A DNA stretch of 64,000 nt. Source: Phaeosaccion multiseriatum. Its lineage: Eukaryota; Ochrophyta, other classes. The DNA is taken from contig OZ218965.1 in assembly GCA_965112735.1 (NCBI GenBank), forward strand, positions 1,860,001 to 1,924,000. Reading direction: 5' to 3'. Below the pieces are notes generated by a model. That model worked only from the letters and a program-made list of their open reading frames with translations, was not told the DNA's origin and did no database searches. The translations under genes were made by a program, and so were the position numbers. Positions 35,279 to 47,073 of the stretch are shown piece after piece (the stretch's first letter is position 1; every line of letters begins with the position of its first letter).

Positions 35279-38200
35279 CCCCCGTATTACACGCAGCGTA
35301 CTGTCCTCTGGGTCCCTTCTTGATGCCCATCTGGAAGCATACGAGCGCTTTGATGTGAGTGGTGCTCTGTCCAAGGCGTGGGGCGAGCGATACTCATCCC
35401 AGGGGGGCGGCAACAGTGACGTCAGTAGTAACGGCAGGGATAACGGCCGGGGCCACCCCCACCCCATCGTGTGCAACTTCAACAACATCGAGAAGCTCGA
35501 GCCCAACGCCTTCACCTCCTTCCTAAACGTCCTAGACAGGTGTGTGTGCGTGTGTGTGTGTATGTACGTGTGTGCGAGTGCGGCGTGGGTGCGCATGTGG
35601 GGCAGCCTGTGCTTGTTGTGGCCGCACTCCCTCCCTACTCACCCTCGCCTCGTCATTTCATTGGTAGTGTTTCACCAACAACTAACTGCCTATGTCCACA
35701 TCCCCTGATACATCACCCACTGCTGCTGTTCATCAACTGTATCACCAACTGTATCATCAACTGTATCACCAACTGTATCACCAACTGTATCACCAACTGT
35801 ATCACCAACTGTATTACCAACTGCATATCACCAACTGCTCCTCTCTCCCCTCAGGGTGCCCGGCAGCATGCTCCTTCTGTTTGAATCCCGTGGAGGGGAG
35901 GCCCTACGACAACGTCTCGAGGGCGAGACGAAGGCACGCGGCATACACCCCAGCAGGGTCAGCCTCGCGCCCAAGTGGCCCAAGGACGTACATCTAGAGG
36001 TACGGCTGGAACTCAAACTGAGCGCTGGAAGCTGGAACTCAAACTGAGCGCTGGAAGCTGGAGCTCAAGCTTACAACCAGCAACTCAAACTCTTCCTCTC
36101 TGCCGCTCTGCCCTATCCACTCCACGTACTCGCTCTACCTTCTCCACCTGTCTACCCTCCCTCCCTCTCTCCTCCCTACTCTCTCCTCTCTCCTCTCTCG
36201 TCTCTCCTCTGTCACCTCTCTGCCCTCTCTTCCACTGCCTCCCCCCCCCCCTCCCCCTACTCCTTGCCGGCTACACGCACGCCACATACCCCCTATACCT
36301 GCCTATGTCCCTCCCACCCTCCCCCCAACCCTTCTCAGCGAGTGAGTTGCGTGTGCGACATCTTCCTAGACACGTTTGTGTATGGGGCGCACACCACGGG
36401 GGCAGACGCGCTGTGGGGAGGGGTTCCTCTACTCGTGCTGCAGGGCTTCGGTAAAGGTACGCTAGCTAGGAAAGGGGTGGGGTAAGAAGGGGGTGGGGGA
36501 GAGGATGGGCGAGAGGAAAGTTAAAAGACACTGGAGCACCGGCCCCCATGCCTTGGCCCGTTCGGTGCACGAGTGTTGGTGATTCTTTCACAGATGGAGG
36601 CGGACCTCACGTTCCTGCTCCTGCTGGAGTCAGTCTCGCGATGTTGTCGCCTGCCATCCACTGCCATCACCCACACTCCCCTGCCATACCCCTACCACCC
36701 CCTACCCATCCACTGCCATCCCCTGACCCTAACCTTCTGACCACCCCCCTACCATCTGCTGCCATCCACCCCGTAGACGTGCTCCCCACAGGCTCCATGC
36801 CTGGCCGAGTTGGGTCCTCCCTCCTTGGTGCACTTGGGCTTGAGGACACGGCCTCGAGTAGCGTTCAAGAGCTCGAAAATATGGCGGTGCGACTCCTCAA
36901 CTCAGGAGGGCTGCTAGAAGGGCTCAGGGCGGAGGTGAGGGGGCGGTTACAGAATGGTAGGGGGTGGATCGAGGTGGTTACAGGGCGGTTACAGCGTGAG
37001 GAGGGGATGGCAGGGGATGACAGGGGATGGCAGGGGATGGCAGGGGATGGCAGGGGATGGAAGGGGATGGAAGGGGATGGCAGGGGATGGAAGGGGATGG
37101 CAGGGGAGGGCAGAGGATGGCGGGGGATGGCAGGGGATGGCAGGGGAGGGCAGGGGAGGGCAGGGGATGGATAGGGGGTGCCTAGAGGGTAGTGACAGGG
37201 CGGAGTGAGGGGAAGGAAGGGGGTGGGCGAAGAGAGCTCAGTGCAATGTCCCTCACGCTACGCTCACACTACGGCCCCATACCTTACGCGGGCCTGTCGG
37301 TCTCTTCTCGCCCCTTCTCGCCCTTCTCCTTGTCGCCTTTTATTGGTCCATTCTTGTGCCTCCTAACGCTCAACAAAACCGACCCCCTCCGTGCCTGCTG
37401 GCCTACCCATATACCTGCCCATATACCTGCCCATATGCCTGCCCATATGCCTGCCCCGGGTCTCTTGCTCCTGCTCCTCCCCCTGTGCGCGGTGCATGCA
37501 GATCCTTTCCCGGGCGGCAAGCCGGCCCCTGTTCGACACCGGCCTCATAACCCGCAACCTGGAGGCTGCCTATCAGGTAAGTGTGTGTGCGTGCGTGTGT
37601 GCGTGCGTGAGTGCGTGCGTGAGTGGGTGCGTGCGTACGTGCCACGATTTCCCAGCCCCCTCGGCTGCTTCGCTTTTTCGCTTGCCTGCTTGCTTCGCTT
37701 GCTTGGTTCGCTTGCATGTTTAGTTCGCTTGCTTTTTTGGCTTGCTTACTTCGCCTGTTGTCCTCTGCTGCTGGCGATGGAGCGATGGATGTGCTGCCAA
37801 CGGGACTGATTGCTTGTGCGCGCGTGTCTGCTCTCCCTTGCTCTGCTCTGCTCTGCTCTGGTCTGGTCTGTATCACCAACTGCTCTGCTTTCCCTTCAGA
37901 TGATGTGGGAAGCCTACGACGCGACCGGAGCGGGTGGAAACGTGCCCCCCGGGAAGCCCCCCCCTGGGAAGATCCCCCGGGCGGTAGGGGCAGCCGGCGC
38001 CGGCCACCTCATTGTCCGCCCCACGCAGAGTCCCATTGTGAACGAGCTTGCCAGCCACGGCCGCTTGGTGCAGGCAGGGGTTGAGGCTGTCACGGAGGCC
38101 GACATCAAGTGCAAAGCTTTCGATGCGGCAGTGGCAGCAGCAGCAGCAGCAGAGGAGGAGGAGGGTGGTAAGGGGCGTGGGGCGGGAGGGCGAGGCGGCG

Positions 38201-41200
38201 TGGGGGTCGAGCTTGGCGACGAACAGCAGCAGCAGTTGGTGGTACAGCAGCTCGAGAGAGCGAAGGGCAATGCCGTGCGGAATGCTGACGCTGTGCTGGA
38301 GCGCATCCTGTGCCGATGGCCCACAGATGTCGACGCTCTGCAGCTCAAGGGTGTGTTGAGGTGGAGCGACGGAGGGAGGAGGGCCGTCGGCACGACTGCT
38401 GCTCAGCCCCAGGACAAGCATCAGGCTCAGGATCAAGAGCAGGGTCGGTTAGGGGAACCCTCCTCCTCCGGTCTGTTTTATATGCGCTCCGCGGCGCTGC
38501 TGCAGCTCGACGCGGCCTTTCTGTGGCTCAACGTTGCCGAAGCCATGGGGGGGCAGGAAGGCGCCAAGGTGGGTGGATGGGTGGATGGGTGGATGGGTGG
38601 GTGGGTGGGTAGGTGAGTGGGCGGAGAATGGAATAGTTGGTGGTACAAGGGTACAGCAAGTTCAGATCCCTTGCATCTGTTTGCGTGTGCGTTGCCTGTA
38701 TCCCCCGCGGCCTCAGCCCCCACCCCTCACCCTCCACCCCTCACCTCTCCCCTCCCCCTCCCTGCACCTGCACCAGACCGCCTACCTCGCTGCGATGGAG
38801 TCGAACCCGCTGGACCCGCTGCCTGTGCTCGCTCTGACACGGCTGCTGGAGGCCCTCGGTCAGCCCGAGCGGCTCATTGGCCTCTTCAACACAGTGTGGG
38901 GCCCATCGTCGTCCTCCTCCTCCTCCTCCTCCTCCTCCTCCTCCTCCTCCTCCTCCTCCTCCTCCTCCTCCTCCTCCTCCTCCTCCTCCTCCTCTGGCGT
39001 GGTGTGGGCCAGCGGTAGTCAGTGGACAGACCGAGATCGAAGCGCTTTGTTGACCGCAGCAAGCACAGCCCTCAGCACCGTCACAAATGGCAGCAGAGGT
39101 GGACTTGGGCAAGCAGCGGCAGCCATGTGGAGGGCCGTAGAGCTGCACCCCAGCGCGCAAGGGATGTTCAACTTGGGATTGGCGTTACAGAATGTGGGCC
39201 GCTTTGACGAGTCTCTGGCCGTAATGTGGAGTGGGGTGCTGCTGGGGAGGGAGGCGGAAGCGGTGTCTAGAGAGGAGCTGCCAGCGTGGTGAGTGAGTGC
39301 TGATCAAGAGAAGGATAGAGGGAGAGAGGGAGGGAGAGAGCGAGGGGTAGAGAGAGAGACACAAGGGAGAGAAGGAGAGGGAGAGGGAAGGAGAGAGCGA
39401 GGGGTAGAGAGAGAGAGAGAGAGAGGGAGAGAGGGAGAGAAGGAGAGGGAGAGGGAGGGGTAGAGAGAGAGAGAGAGAGGGAGAGAAGGAGAGGGAGAGG
39501 GAAGGAGAGAGCGAGGGGTAGAGAGAGAGGGAGAAGGAGAGGGAGAGAGAGGTAGAGAGCGAGCGACAAAGAGACACAAGGGCCTTGCCCTCTTCCTCTC
39601 TCCGTACCGCTTTGTTCCATTCTGTAACGCTTTGTTCCATTCCGTACCGCTCCCTGCCGTGTGCCGTGAATGGGCCTGGAGGAGGAGTAAGGAGGGACGA
39701 ATGAGGAGGGAGGAGGAAGGCGGAAGGAAGGGACTGGCAGGCAGAATGGGAGAAAGTGACCCAGTCCCCCGTTTGTGTCTATCAGACTGGGAGCTCCGCC
39801 CCCTCCCACTTCGTGGCTGACCCGAGCGGGACCACCCACGTGCCCTTACACCTTTCCTTCGGTGCCCATTATGCTCCCAACCACTACTGAACTGAAGTTC
39901 AAACTGCCCCCCCCCCCCCCTCCTCCTCTTACCCTCTCCTCAGGGTGCCTCGTCCGGCGGGCCGCAGAAGCGTGGCCATATACTGTCACGAGTACGGCTC
40001 GTCTTGGTTTCCGCGCTGGGGCCCGTCCTCAGTTGGCAGGGGGCTCGGCGGCTCGCAAGAGGCCGTGGTGTTCCTGGCTCGAGAGCTCGTGCGGCTGGGC
40101 TGGTGGGTCGAGGTACGTGGGTGCGTGGGTGTGTGGGTGCGTGGGTGTGTGGTGTGTGGGTGCGTGGGTACGTGGGTGCGTGGGTGCGTGGGTACGTGGG
40201 TGCTTGTGTGTGTGTGTGTGGGTGCATTGGTAGGTGGATACGTGGGTGGGTGCGTGGGTGCGTGCGAGGGTGGGTGCATGAGTGGGTGGAGCTATGAGTC
40301 GGGAGGTCGAATCAAATGGCGGAGTGCAAGGGTTTGAGCTGAGGGGGGGGAGGCTTCGGTCTTCGGCCCACGGTGAAGCGATGGACAATCTCAGTACTGC
40401 TTGCTCTCCATGTGCACTCACTCAAGACGCCCTCTCTACCACGGGAGAGGGCCCTCCGGCAGATTCGTTTGACGCACTTAGTTACGCACGCACACGCCCA
40501 CACGCACACACACACACGCCCACACGAACGCACACACACACAGGTATACACAGACCCTCTCCCCTCGGACCAAGGGCTAGACGAGGGAGGGGTGGCCTGG
40601 TACCCTCACACCTCCTTCGACCCTGACACACCCACCGATGTGTTTGTGGCATGGCGCTTCTACGCCAGCAGTATCCTCGGCCGTTACTCGCCAAGGCGAT
40701 TCCTGTGGCTGCAAGACGTACCCGCACACCCCTACCCGGAGACCCTCTTGATCCACGTGCAGGGGCTCTTTGTGCTGAGCGGTTTCCACGCGTCTCTCTA
40801 CAGTGAGGCAGTGAGAGGGCGTGCCCTCGTCACTCCGAACGGGGTGGACCCTGCTTTCCTTGTGTCGGGGCCGAATTGGCCGGATCGCTTCATATACAGC
40901 AGCGCTCCGAACAGAGGGTTAGAGCCAGGTGAGGAAGGAAGGAAGGAAGGAAGGAAGGAAGGAGGGAGGGAGGGAGGGACAGAGGGACGGAGGGAGGGCC
41001 AGGAGGAGGCCAGAAAGCCAGGAAGGAAAATAGGTCAGTCAGTTAATTAGTCAGGCAATCAGTCAGTCAAATCAGTCAGTCACTCACGTATTCGCTCAGT
41101 CAGTGAGTCAGTGAGTTAGTCAGTCGGTTTTGAAAGGTACACAAAGATGATGGAGCTTGGAGATGGAAGGCAGGGCTCTGCATGCCGCACACATCCGCTG

Positions 41201-42706
41201 CCATCCTTCCCCTCAAGTGACTTTCAACTTCCCACTACACCCCCCACTTCTCTCTCTCCCTCTCGTGCAGTGCTCATGGTATGGCCCAGGATCAAGCAAG
41301 CGATCCCCAGCGCCACTCTGGAGGTGAGGTACTTCGCCTGATGAGCAAGCGTACTGCACTCCTCCCCTCTTCTCCTCTGCGACTCTCCCTGTGTGGCGCA
41401 CTTGCACTTCTCCTCCTCCTCTCTCTCTCTCTTCCTCATACCCGCATCCAACCCCAATGCAAGAGCCGCCCGCCCCTGTGTTGGTTCCTTCTTGCGCCTT
41501 GCCCCAGCCTCGCTTCCAATGGTCGTCAAGGAGGTCTGTCTGCATGGCCTAATAAAAGCACGCCCCCTTCCCGTTTGCTCACTGACGCAACTACGGAGTG
41601 GACCTCTCTCTTTCGCTCGCTCGCCGGCTCTTTCTGTCTTTCTTCTCCATCACTCATTTCCCTCTCTCTCTCTCCCTCTCTTTCTCCATCTCTCTCCCTT
41701 TCCATACCTGTCTCCCTCCCCATCTCTCTCTCTCTTCATGTCTCCCCTCTCGTCTCCACCCGTCCCTCTCCCTCCCTCCCCCTCCCTCTCCCCCTCCCCC
41801 CTCCACGTAGGTGTACTACGGTTTCACCAAGAGCTTTGTCGAGTGGTACAGTTCAGCCTCTACCAACTACGACGCGTGGGAGACCCACATGATGAATCTC
41901 CTGCAACAGCCGGGGGTAGTGATGAAGGGCATGGTCGATCACGAGTCGCTGGCCGCCGCCTTTGCCAGCGTGGGCTTCATCCTCTACCCGACCACCTTCC
42001 CGGAGACTGGTTGCGTCACTTTGATGAAAGGTGCGGGCAGATGTTACCGCAGCACGCTGTAGTGTATGATGCTGCCTCTGCACGGAAGGGGGGCGCGGGA
42101 GACGAGGGAGAGGATGGGAGGGGATGGGAGGGGGTTGCAGAGCGACGGGGAGGGGGAGGAGAGCTCTATTCCTGCAGATGGTGCCAGATGGTGCCTACTC
42201 TGGCTCTCCTTCATTGACATAACCCCTCAGCCCCAGCTGGTTGGTCTTGGTCCCTCTGACTCCTTCCCTGACCCCCTCTGACTCCTTCCCTGACCCCCTC
42301 TGATTCCCCCCTCCCGACAACAGCACAATGCATGGGCGCTGTCCCCATCACCAGCCGTTTCGCCGCCTCCACTCTCCCAGAGCTGACCACGGAGTTTGAC
42401 CTCGGCCCTGAGGAGGCATGGACAGGTCCCCCCGCCGAACGGCTGCTCGACGAGCGATGGCTCAGTCTGTATGCAGATACGGTCATTGATGTGGCTACGA
42501 GAGACGCGCGGGAGAGGGAAGAGGCGGCCCGGCAGGCGGGGCAGGGGGGAGGTTCTGGGGAAGGTTCTGGGGAAGGTTCTGGGGAAGGTTCTGGGGAAGG
42601 TTCTGTGCACGCCCTTAGGCAGAGGATGGTGTTGGCGTCTCGGGAGCGCTTTACGTGGGACAAGGTGGCCAGGCTATGGGACAGTCACTTTATCGACAAC
42701 AGCTGA
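29898..42706 (+). CDS. TPR - GT41 (O-GlcNAc transferase-type) - TPR - GT4-type glycosyltransferase fusion
   Basis: Twenty exons: 29898-30209, 30449-30582, 30802-31069, 31293-31397, 31555-31662, 31925-32847, 34688-34789, 34926-35045, 35297-35539, 35855-35999, 36339-36456, 36777-36934, 37502-37576, 37900-38568, 38777-39288, 39944-40112, 40544-40928, 41271-41323, 41811-42030, 42324-42706. The total is 5202 nt, 1733 residues. N-terminal signal peptide (MSSVYVLSVLTLLLLALGG). TPR-like helices to about residue 300. GT41 catalytic motifs: DIRGHPMGF (about 495), FVDLMGHT, NYLGYPGTMGGSF (about 635), VCNFNNIEKLEP (about 749, with the UDP-contacting Lys), LDTFVYGAHTTGADALW (about 837) and PGRVGSSLL. Then a second helical/TPR region with a roughly 30-Ser run (about 1205-1234). 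Last, from 1331, a GT4-like domain: GGSQEAVVFLARELVR, TPNGVD, IYSSAPNRGLE and YPTTFPETGCVTLMKAQ. The exon 11 donor is ambiguous (36450 or 36456; both keep frame). Confidence 0.88.
31195..31285 (+). repeat. (CTC)n polypyrimidine microsatellite before exon 4 of the GT41-GT4 gene
   Basis: About 30 CTC units end 8 nt before the acceptor at 31292, so the run forms the polypyrimidine tract. Confidence 0.93.
32873..34609 (+). repeat. intronic minisatellite, 7-bp unit CAGGTGT/CAGGTAT, about 250 copies
   Basis: It fills intron 6 of the GT41-GT4 gene (32848-34687) almost completely. Units vary mainly at one base (GTGTCAG, GTATCAG, GTGTGAG). Longer blocks containing TTGAGTTGTGAGGTGT recur near 33728 and 34247, showing that higher-order duplication has occurred. 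All six frames are largely open because 7 bp units rarely create stops; these frames are not genes. Confidence 0.97.
35725..35834 (+). repeat. 12-bp tandem repeat ATCACCAACTGT
   Basis: Eight to nine near-perfect copies in intron 9 of the GT41-GT4 gene. The same motif appears once at 37871-37882 in another intron of the gene, again just before an exon. Confidence 0.9.
37005..37185 (+). repeat. 10-bp tandem repeat CAGGGGATGG/AAGGGGATGG
   Basis: About 17 units in intron 12 of the GT41-GT4 gene. G-rich on the sense strand, unlike the usual CT-rich introns here. Confidence 0.9.
38905..38995 (+). repeat. (TCC)n coding microsatellite (poly-Ser)
   Basis: About 30 TCC codons inside exon 15 of the GT41-GT4 gene, in frame as poly-serine. 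The purine/pyrimidine bias is the same as in the intronic CTC tracts. Confidence 0.93.
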
Positions 42707-42753
42707 TCAACGGCTGTGGGACAGTCACTTCATCGACAACAGCTGATCAACGG
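42674..42753 (+). repeat. 40-bp tandem duplication spanning the stop codon of the GT41-GT4 gene
   Basis: 42674-42713 and 42714-42753 are identical but for two bases. Each copy encodes the same last residues and a TGA; because the first TGA (42704-42706) is intact, the second copy is untranslated. Confidence 0.95.
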
Positions 42754-43766
42754 CTGGGCAAGGAGAAGAGGGGCTGAGTTTTGAAGGAGCGAGGACAGGC
42801 AGAAGCGACGGGGGTGACTGCCTCAAAGGAGGAAGGCCTCGTCGTTCACTTCATCACGCTCTCCTCACTCACCCGACTATCGCGATTACGCCAGCAGAGT
42901 GGCACCGTCTTCCACACCAGGGACGGGTCCAATGTCCTGACACCTTCCCCGTGAAGGGGGGTCAGGACGAAAAGAAGAGCCAGACTGGCCCAAGCCCAAG
43001 CGATGCCGTCCACAGGACAGACACGTGGATGGGGATGGGAGGCTCGGCAATGGGCTGCACGGGATGGAGCGACGCACATTGCCTGTCTCAGCCGCACGCA
43101 CCACGCCATCCCCGAGGGGTTAGAGAACCCTTTCTTTGCCCCCTCCTTTTGGCCACAACCAAGGGAGGGGAGACTCGGCTTAGTGCTTGGTGGTGCAGCA
43201 ACGTGAAATGGTGTATGGAGCGGCACGGCGAACAGGGAGCGCAAGGGAGGGCGGAGGAGAAGCCGTATAGCATAGCCGGTTGGTTGCAGGCGTCGCCAAG
43301 AGTGGGCTGGGGCAGGAGCGTATCGACAAGAGCGAGTCTGCTTGCTGAGTGAGGCCAGCAGCACATACCGTTGGCACCGAGCGAGGGAGGGAGCTTGCTC
43401 CGCTCAGTTGCTATATCATACTTCAGTACAAGAGGGTGGCAGGGCAGCTGCCTCATAGCTTGAGTATGTGTAGTTCTTGCAGTCAATGGCATTATTCTTT
43501 GGCTACGATAAATTCTAATTCATGGAAGTGTGTCATTCTCACCCTCCTCAATGGGCTGAGATGACGCGGTCGGAGCAAGTCCACCGCTCTATACATCTAT
43601 ACCCTTGCTCCTACTCGCTTGACTGCTCGACTGCTTGACTGCTCGACTGCTTGACTCGCCATACGACCCTCTCGAAGAGGAGAAAGTCCTCGTTCGATGT
43701 GGAAGGTCACAGGGGGCGAAGGGCTAGCGGGTCAGGCGGAAGGGATGTCCATGGGGGCTGGGCTGT
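42754..43766. other. intergenic region between convergent genes, no gene supported
   Basis: Overlapping frames on both strands (for example 43364-42846 minus and 42951-43352 plus) show no recognisable domain. A minus-strand segment at about 42875-42948 has splice-site-like borders but I could not connect it to other exons. Confidence 0.4.
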
Positions 43767-45623
43767 TCAAGCGAAGCACGCGGCCTGCTCCTCGGGGCTC
43801 AGGGAATCGGGGCACCTGTGGGTGCGTGTGAGGAGGGGCAGGACAAGGTAGAGTGGATGTGAGCAAGGTATTCGCACGAGGTCGGTGGATGAAGGCGGGC
43901 AGGCAGGCAGAGCAAGGACAGCCACACGATTGGTTGACTCACCACACGAGGTCGTCGCTGGGGAACTCCTTCATGAAGATGTCGGCACCTTCACAGTTGT
44001 AGATGCATCCTCTGCAGTCCTGGCACAGGCCGAACATGTTGCAGTGGTCTCCAGCCCCGCCCTCTTCCGGTGAGCACGCCTCCACGTCACAGTACAACTG
44101 CTTCTGCTTGATCTCCTGGTAGGCCTCCTGCTCTGGGCTGAGGTCGAGGCACGCGTCGCAGCAAGAGTCCGGAGCGAGGGGTGCCGGAGTCACGTCGGGG
44201 GCGATCGGGGCCAGGTCAGGCGTCAGGGGTGCCTTCGGAGCCAGCGTCGGGGCACCCTCAGGAGTGGGCGACGGCGTTCGTGGGGGGGTGTTGGGGTTGA
44301 CGACCACGGGGCAGGCATTGTAGGTCGTTGCTCCAGATGTGTAGCCACATGCCCGGCAGTTCGGCTCTCCTCCGAAGCCACAGCCAAGGCCTGGGCAGCT
44401 TTCGTCCGTGAAGCAAGGGGCGGCGCTGGAGCAGAACCGCGAGCAGTACTCGCCCGCCGGAGGGGTTGGTGCCGTGACCGGGGGGGAAGTGGGCATCGGT
44501 GTGGTCATCGGGGTGGGGGTGGGAGTGACCACGGGGCAGGCATTGTAGGTCGTTGCTCCAGATGTGTAGCCACATGCTCTGCAGTTGGGCACTCCTCCGA
44601 AGCCGCAGCCAAGGCCTGGGCAGTTCTCGTCCATGAAGCAAGGGGTGGCGCTGGAGCAGAACCGCGAGCAGTACTCGCCAGCCGGAGGGGTTGGTGCCGT
44701 GACCGGGGGGGAAGTGGGCATCGGTGTGGTCATCGGGGTGGGGGTGGGAGTGACCACGGGGCAGGCATTGTAGGTCGTTGCTCCAGACGTGTAGCCACAT
44801 GCCCGGCAGTTGGGCACTCCTCCGAAGCCGCAGCCAAGGCCTGGACAGCTTTCGTCCGTGAAGCAAGGGGCGGCGCTGGAGCAGAACCGCGAGCAGTACT
44901 CCCCCGCCGTAGGGGTCGGTGCCGTCACTGGGGGGGAAGTGGGCGCGGGGGTGGGTGTACACGCACGGTATGTGACGCCCCCTGCGGTGTATCCACAGGC
45001 CCTGCAGTTAGCTACTCCTCCGAAGTTGCATCCCAACCCTGTGCGCACGCGTTTGGGCCAGAGAGCAGCAGGAAGGGGGATTGAGTTGATCCGCAGTGAT
45101 TCTGTCGGATTGCTCGTGATGGATAGCGCGATACGAGGAATCGCGGTATGAGGGCCGACTACGTACCGCCATTTGCACACGAAGCATCGAGCTCACACGG
45201 TTGAGAGCTCGAACAGCTTGCCGCACAGTAAGCTGTGTCAGAAGCAATTGGAGACTCTGCGCTAGAAAGGGCTGGGCAAAGGGGAAGGGATGTGAAGCGA
45301 CTGTGGTCTCGGTTGGTGCGCGGGGTACGGGGAAACCGATATTTTGGGAGAGAATAGCAGCAACAGTGCTCCGGAGGAGACGGAGAGAGACAGAGAGAGA
45401 CGGGGGGGGAGGTGCCGTTGGAGGATGGGAGGGAAGCAGAGAGACGTACAGAGGGGGAGAGGGACAGGGAGCGGGAAAGAGAAGGGAGAGCAAAGGACAA
45501 AGAGAGAGAGAGTTCGCGCTCCCCCGGCTCCGAACGATACCGCCACTCGCACACACCACAAGCAAGCCGCTCACCGAGAAGAGTCCCCGTGACGAGGCAG
45601 GAGAGAAGGGCCATGGTACTCAT
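43767..45623 (-). CDS. secreted protein with five cysteine-rich modules on Pro/Thr linkers
   Basis: Four exons: 45623-45575, 45256-45167, 45038-43943, 43815-43767. The sum is 1284 nt, 427 residues. The short first exon is a signal peptide (MSTMALLSCLVTGTLLG); a second in-frame ATG lies at 45614. The module is C-x3-C-x4-PC-x3-x-C-...-GLGCGFGG-xPNCRACGYTSG-TTYNAC, about 45 residues, present four times in full. The first copy is split by the intron between exons 2 and 3, and the last is followed by a different domain. Linkers are TPTPMTTPMPTSPPVTAPTP-like, mucin-type, likely O-glycosylated. The C-terminal part has CCDACLDLSPEQEAY and CQDCRGCIYNCEG and ends WCPDSLSPEEQAACFA. I do not recognise the family. 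Modules 2-4 are nearly identical at the DNA level (44290-44960), pointing to recent expansion or homogenisation. Confidence 0.85.
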
Positions 45624-46769
45624 ATGTGTGTTGGTAAGTGAGAGTCCTTTTTCCCGCCCCCCCTCGGGATGTTCGATGACATATGGAGGCGGAAACATGA
45701 GAATCCTCTGCCGAAGTAGCGCCAACGCCTGAAAAAAAACAGACGGGCGTTTCTGACGCCCCCCCCCCGTCCGACACACACAAGCCCTTCATTTCATTTA
45801 GTCGCAATCCCTGTATCTCTCTCCTGTACTCGTGTATTGTTTGGTGACCTTTTCCACTCCATCAGCAGCAATGGTGTGGCCCTTTCAAGCCGAAGTCAGT
45901 GACCAATCACAAGGCCATATCAATTAAACGGCGTACTTTCAATTAACGGTACTCTAAGAATTAGGTGGTGGTGTCCTCGGGGCGTCGCACTCTTCGCTCC
46001 CTTACACTGCCATTCAAAAGGGCGCGAAACACAGACCAAAAAAAAAATGAATTTCGGCTCCTTCGGTCCCTGACACTCGATATCGATTCGAATTATGGTG
46101 TTCGATATTCAATTGTACTTGTAAGGTCACATGAACTTAAGTCTGTCATTGTCCCTGGACCAGAAGGGAGAAATAAGCAGGGGCTCTTGGTCCCCTCCTT
46201 GGCCCCGGAGCAGTGCCAGAGAGGGGCAACGTGAACTCTCTCTCTCTCTTCTCTTAATCCCCCCGTACTGTTGACGCCGGGCCTTGCCTCGTCAGTGAGA
46301 GCTTCTCTCTCTGCAGAAGGAATCAGGTCCGTCTCACTTAAGGTATCTGGAGTCGGCACTCTGGTGACCTCCACAGCAGCCCTCCAGAGCAGCACATCCA
46401 CGGCAAAGCTTTCGTCTTCGCCGTCCGGTCTTCCTTCGCTCTTTCTCTCTTGGCGGGGGGGGGGGGGGGTAGGGAGCCACTGTCAAAGTCAAGGTCATGG
46501 CTCCCGTGTGCGGCCGTCCAGTCCCACCCTCCAGACTTCATCCCCTCGTTCCTCGCGTCTCCGATTCATGCATATGGGCATAGGCATATAATATGCATGG
46601 GCGGGTCAGTGACGCACTGAGAAGCGCACACGACACCCAACAATGGGCGTTCATTTGCGTTCTAGTTGGCGTCGTTCTGCTTCTGAAGCTGCCCGAGGTG
46701 CGTCCAACGGCCGCCCACCGTGCGGTGGTTGGCCGGCCCTCTCTGCTACCAGGGACGTCACATGCCGCT
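45624..46769. other. intergenic region, no gene supported
   Basis: Contains AT-rich stretches around 45890-46130, a CT run near 46235-46255 and a G run at 46457-46470. Short frames (46401-46093 minus, 46271-46591 plus) lack recognisable features. Confidence 0.4.
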
Positions 46770-47063
46770 TCATGCCGCTACCGCCTGCAGCTGCTCCCTC
46801 AAGAGCCACATGGCCGCCCTTGCTGGACTCAAGCGAGCCACTCGTGGAGTTTGAACAGGAGAGCGTCCAAAGGCCAAGCTGCTAGGATCGTTCCAAATCG
46901 CTGCCTTCGTCTCCTGAGGAGGTGAATGCCCACTCCGCCACCCAACTCCTTTCAGCTCAGCTCGCAGCCTCAACAGACCCTCCATCCATTTGAGAGCGAC
47001 TTCGGCATCCCTCCCTCTCCCCGAAGGAAGCTCCGCCGTTACAAGCTTGCGAGCGTTACACAT
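46770..47063 (-). CDS. hypothetical 97-residue frame just downstream of the methyltransferase stop
   Basis: Opens with ATG at 47063, 11 bp after the methyltransferase stop, with a plausible helical start (AEVALKWMEGLLRLRAEL). No domain recognised. It could also be 3' untranslated sequence of the gene at 47074-48616. Confidence 0.2.
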   Translation of the reverse strand: MCNARKLVTAELPSGRGRDAEVALKWMEGLLRLRAELKGVGWRSGHSPPQETKAAIWNDPSSLAFGRSPVQTPRVARLSPARAAMWLLREQLQAVAA

Positions 47064-47073
47064 CGTTGAGAAC

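Noticed and set aside
42846-43364. 172-codon minus-strand frame and overlapping plus-strand frame
   Set aside because: No recognisable protein features and no supporting exon chain. The segment with splice-like ends (42875-42948) could not be connected to anything.
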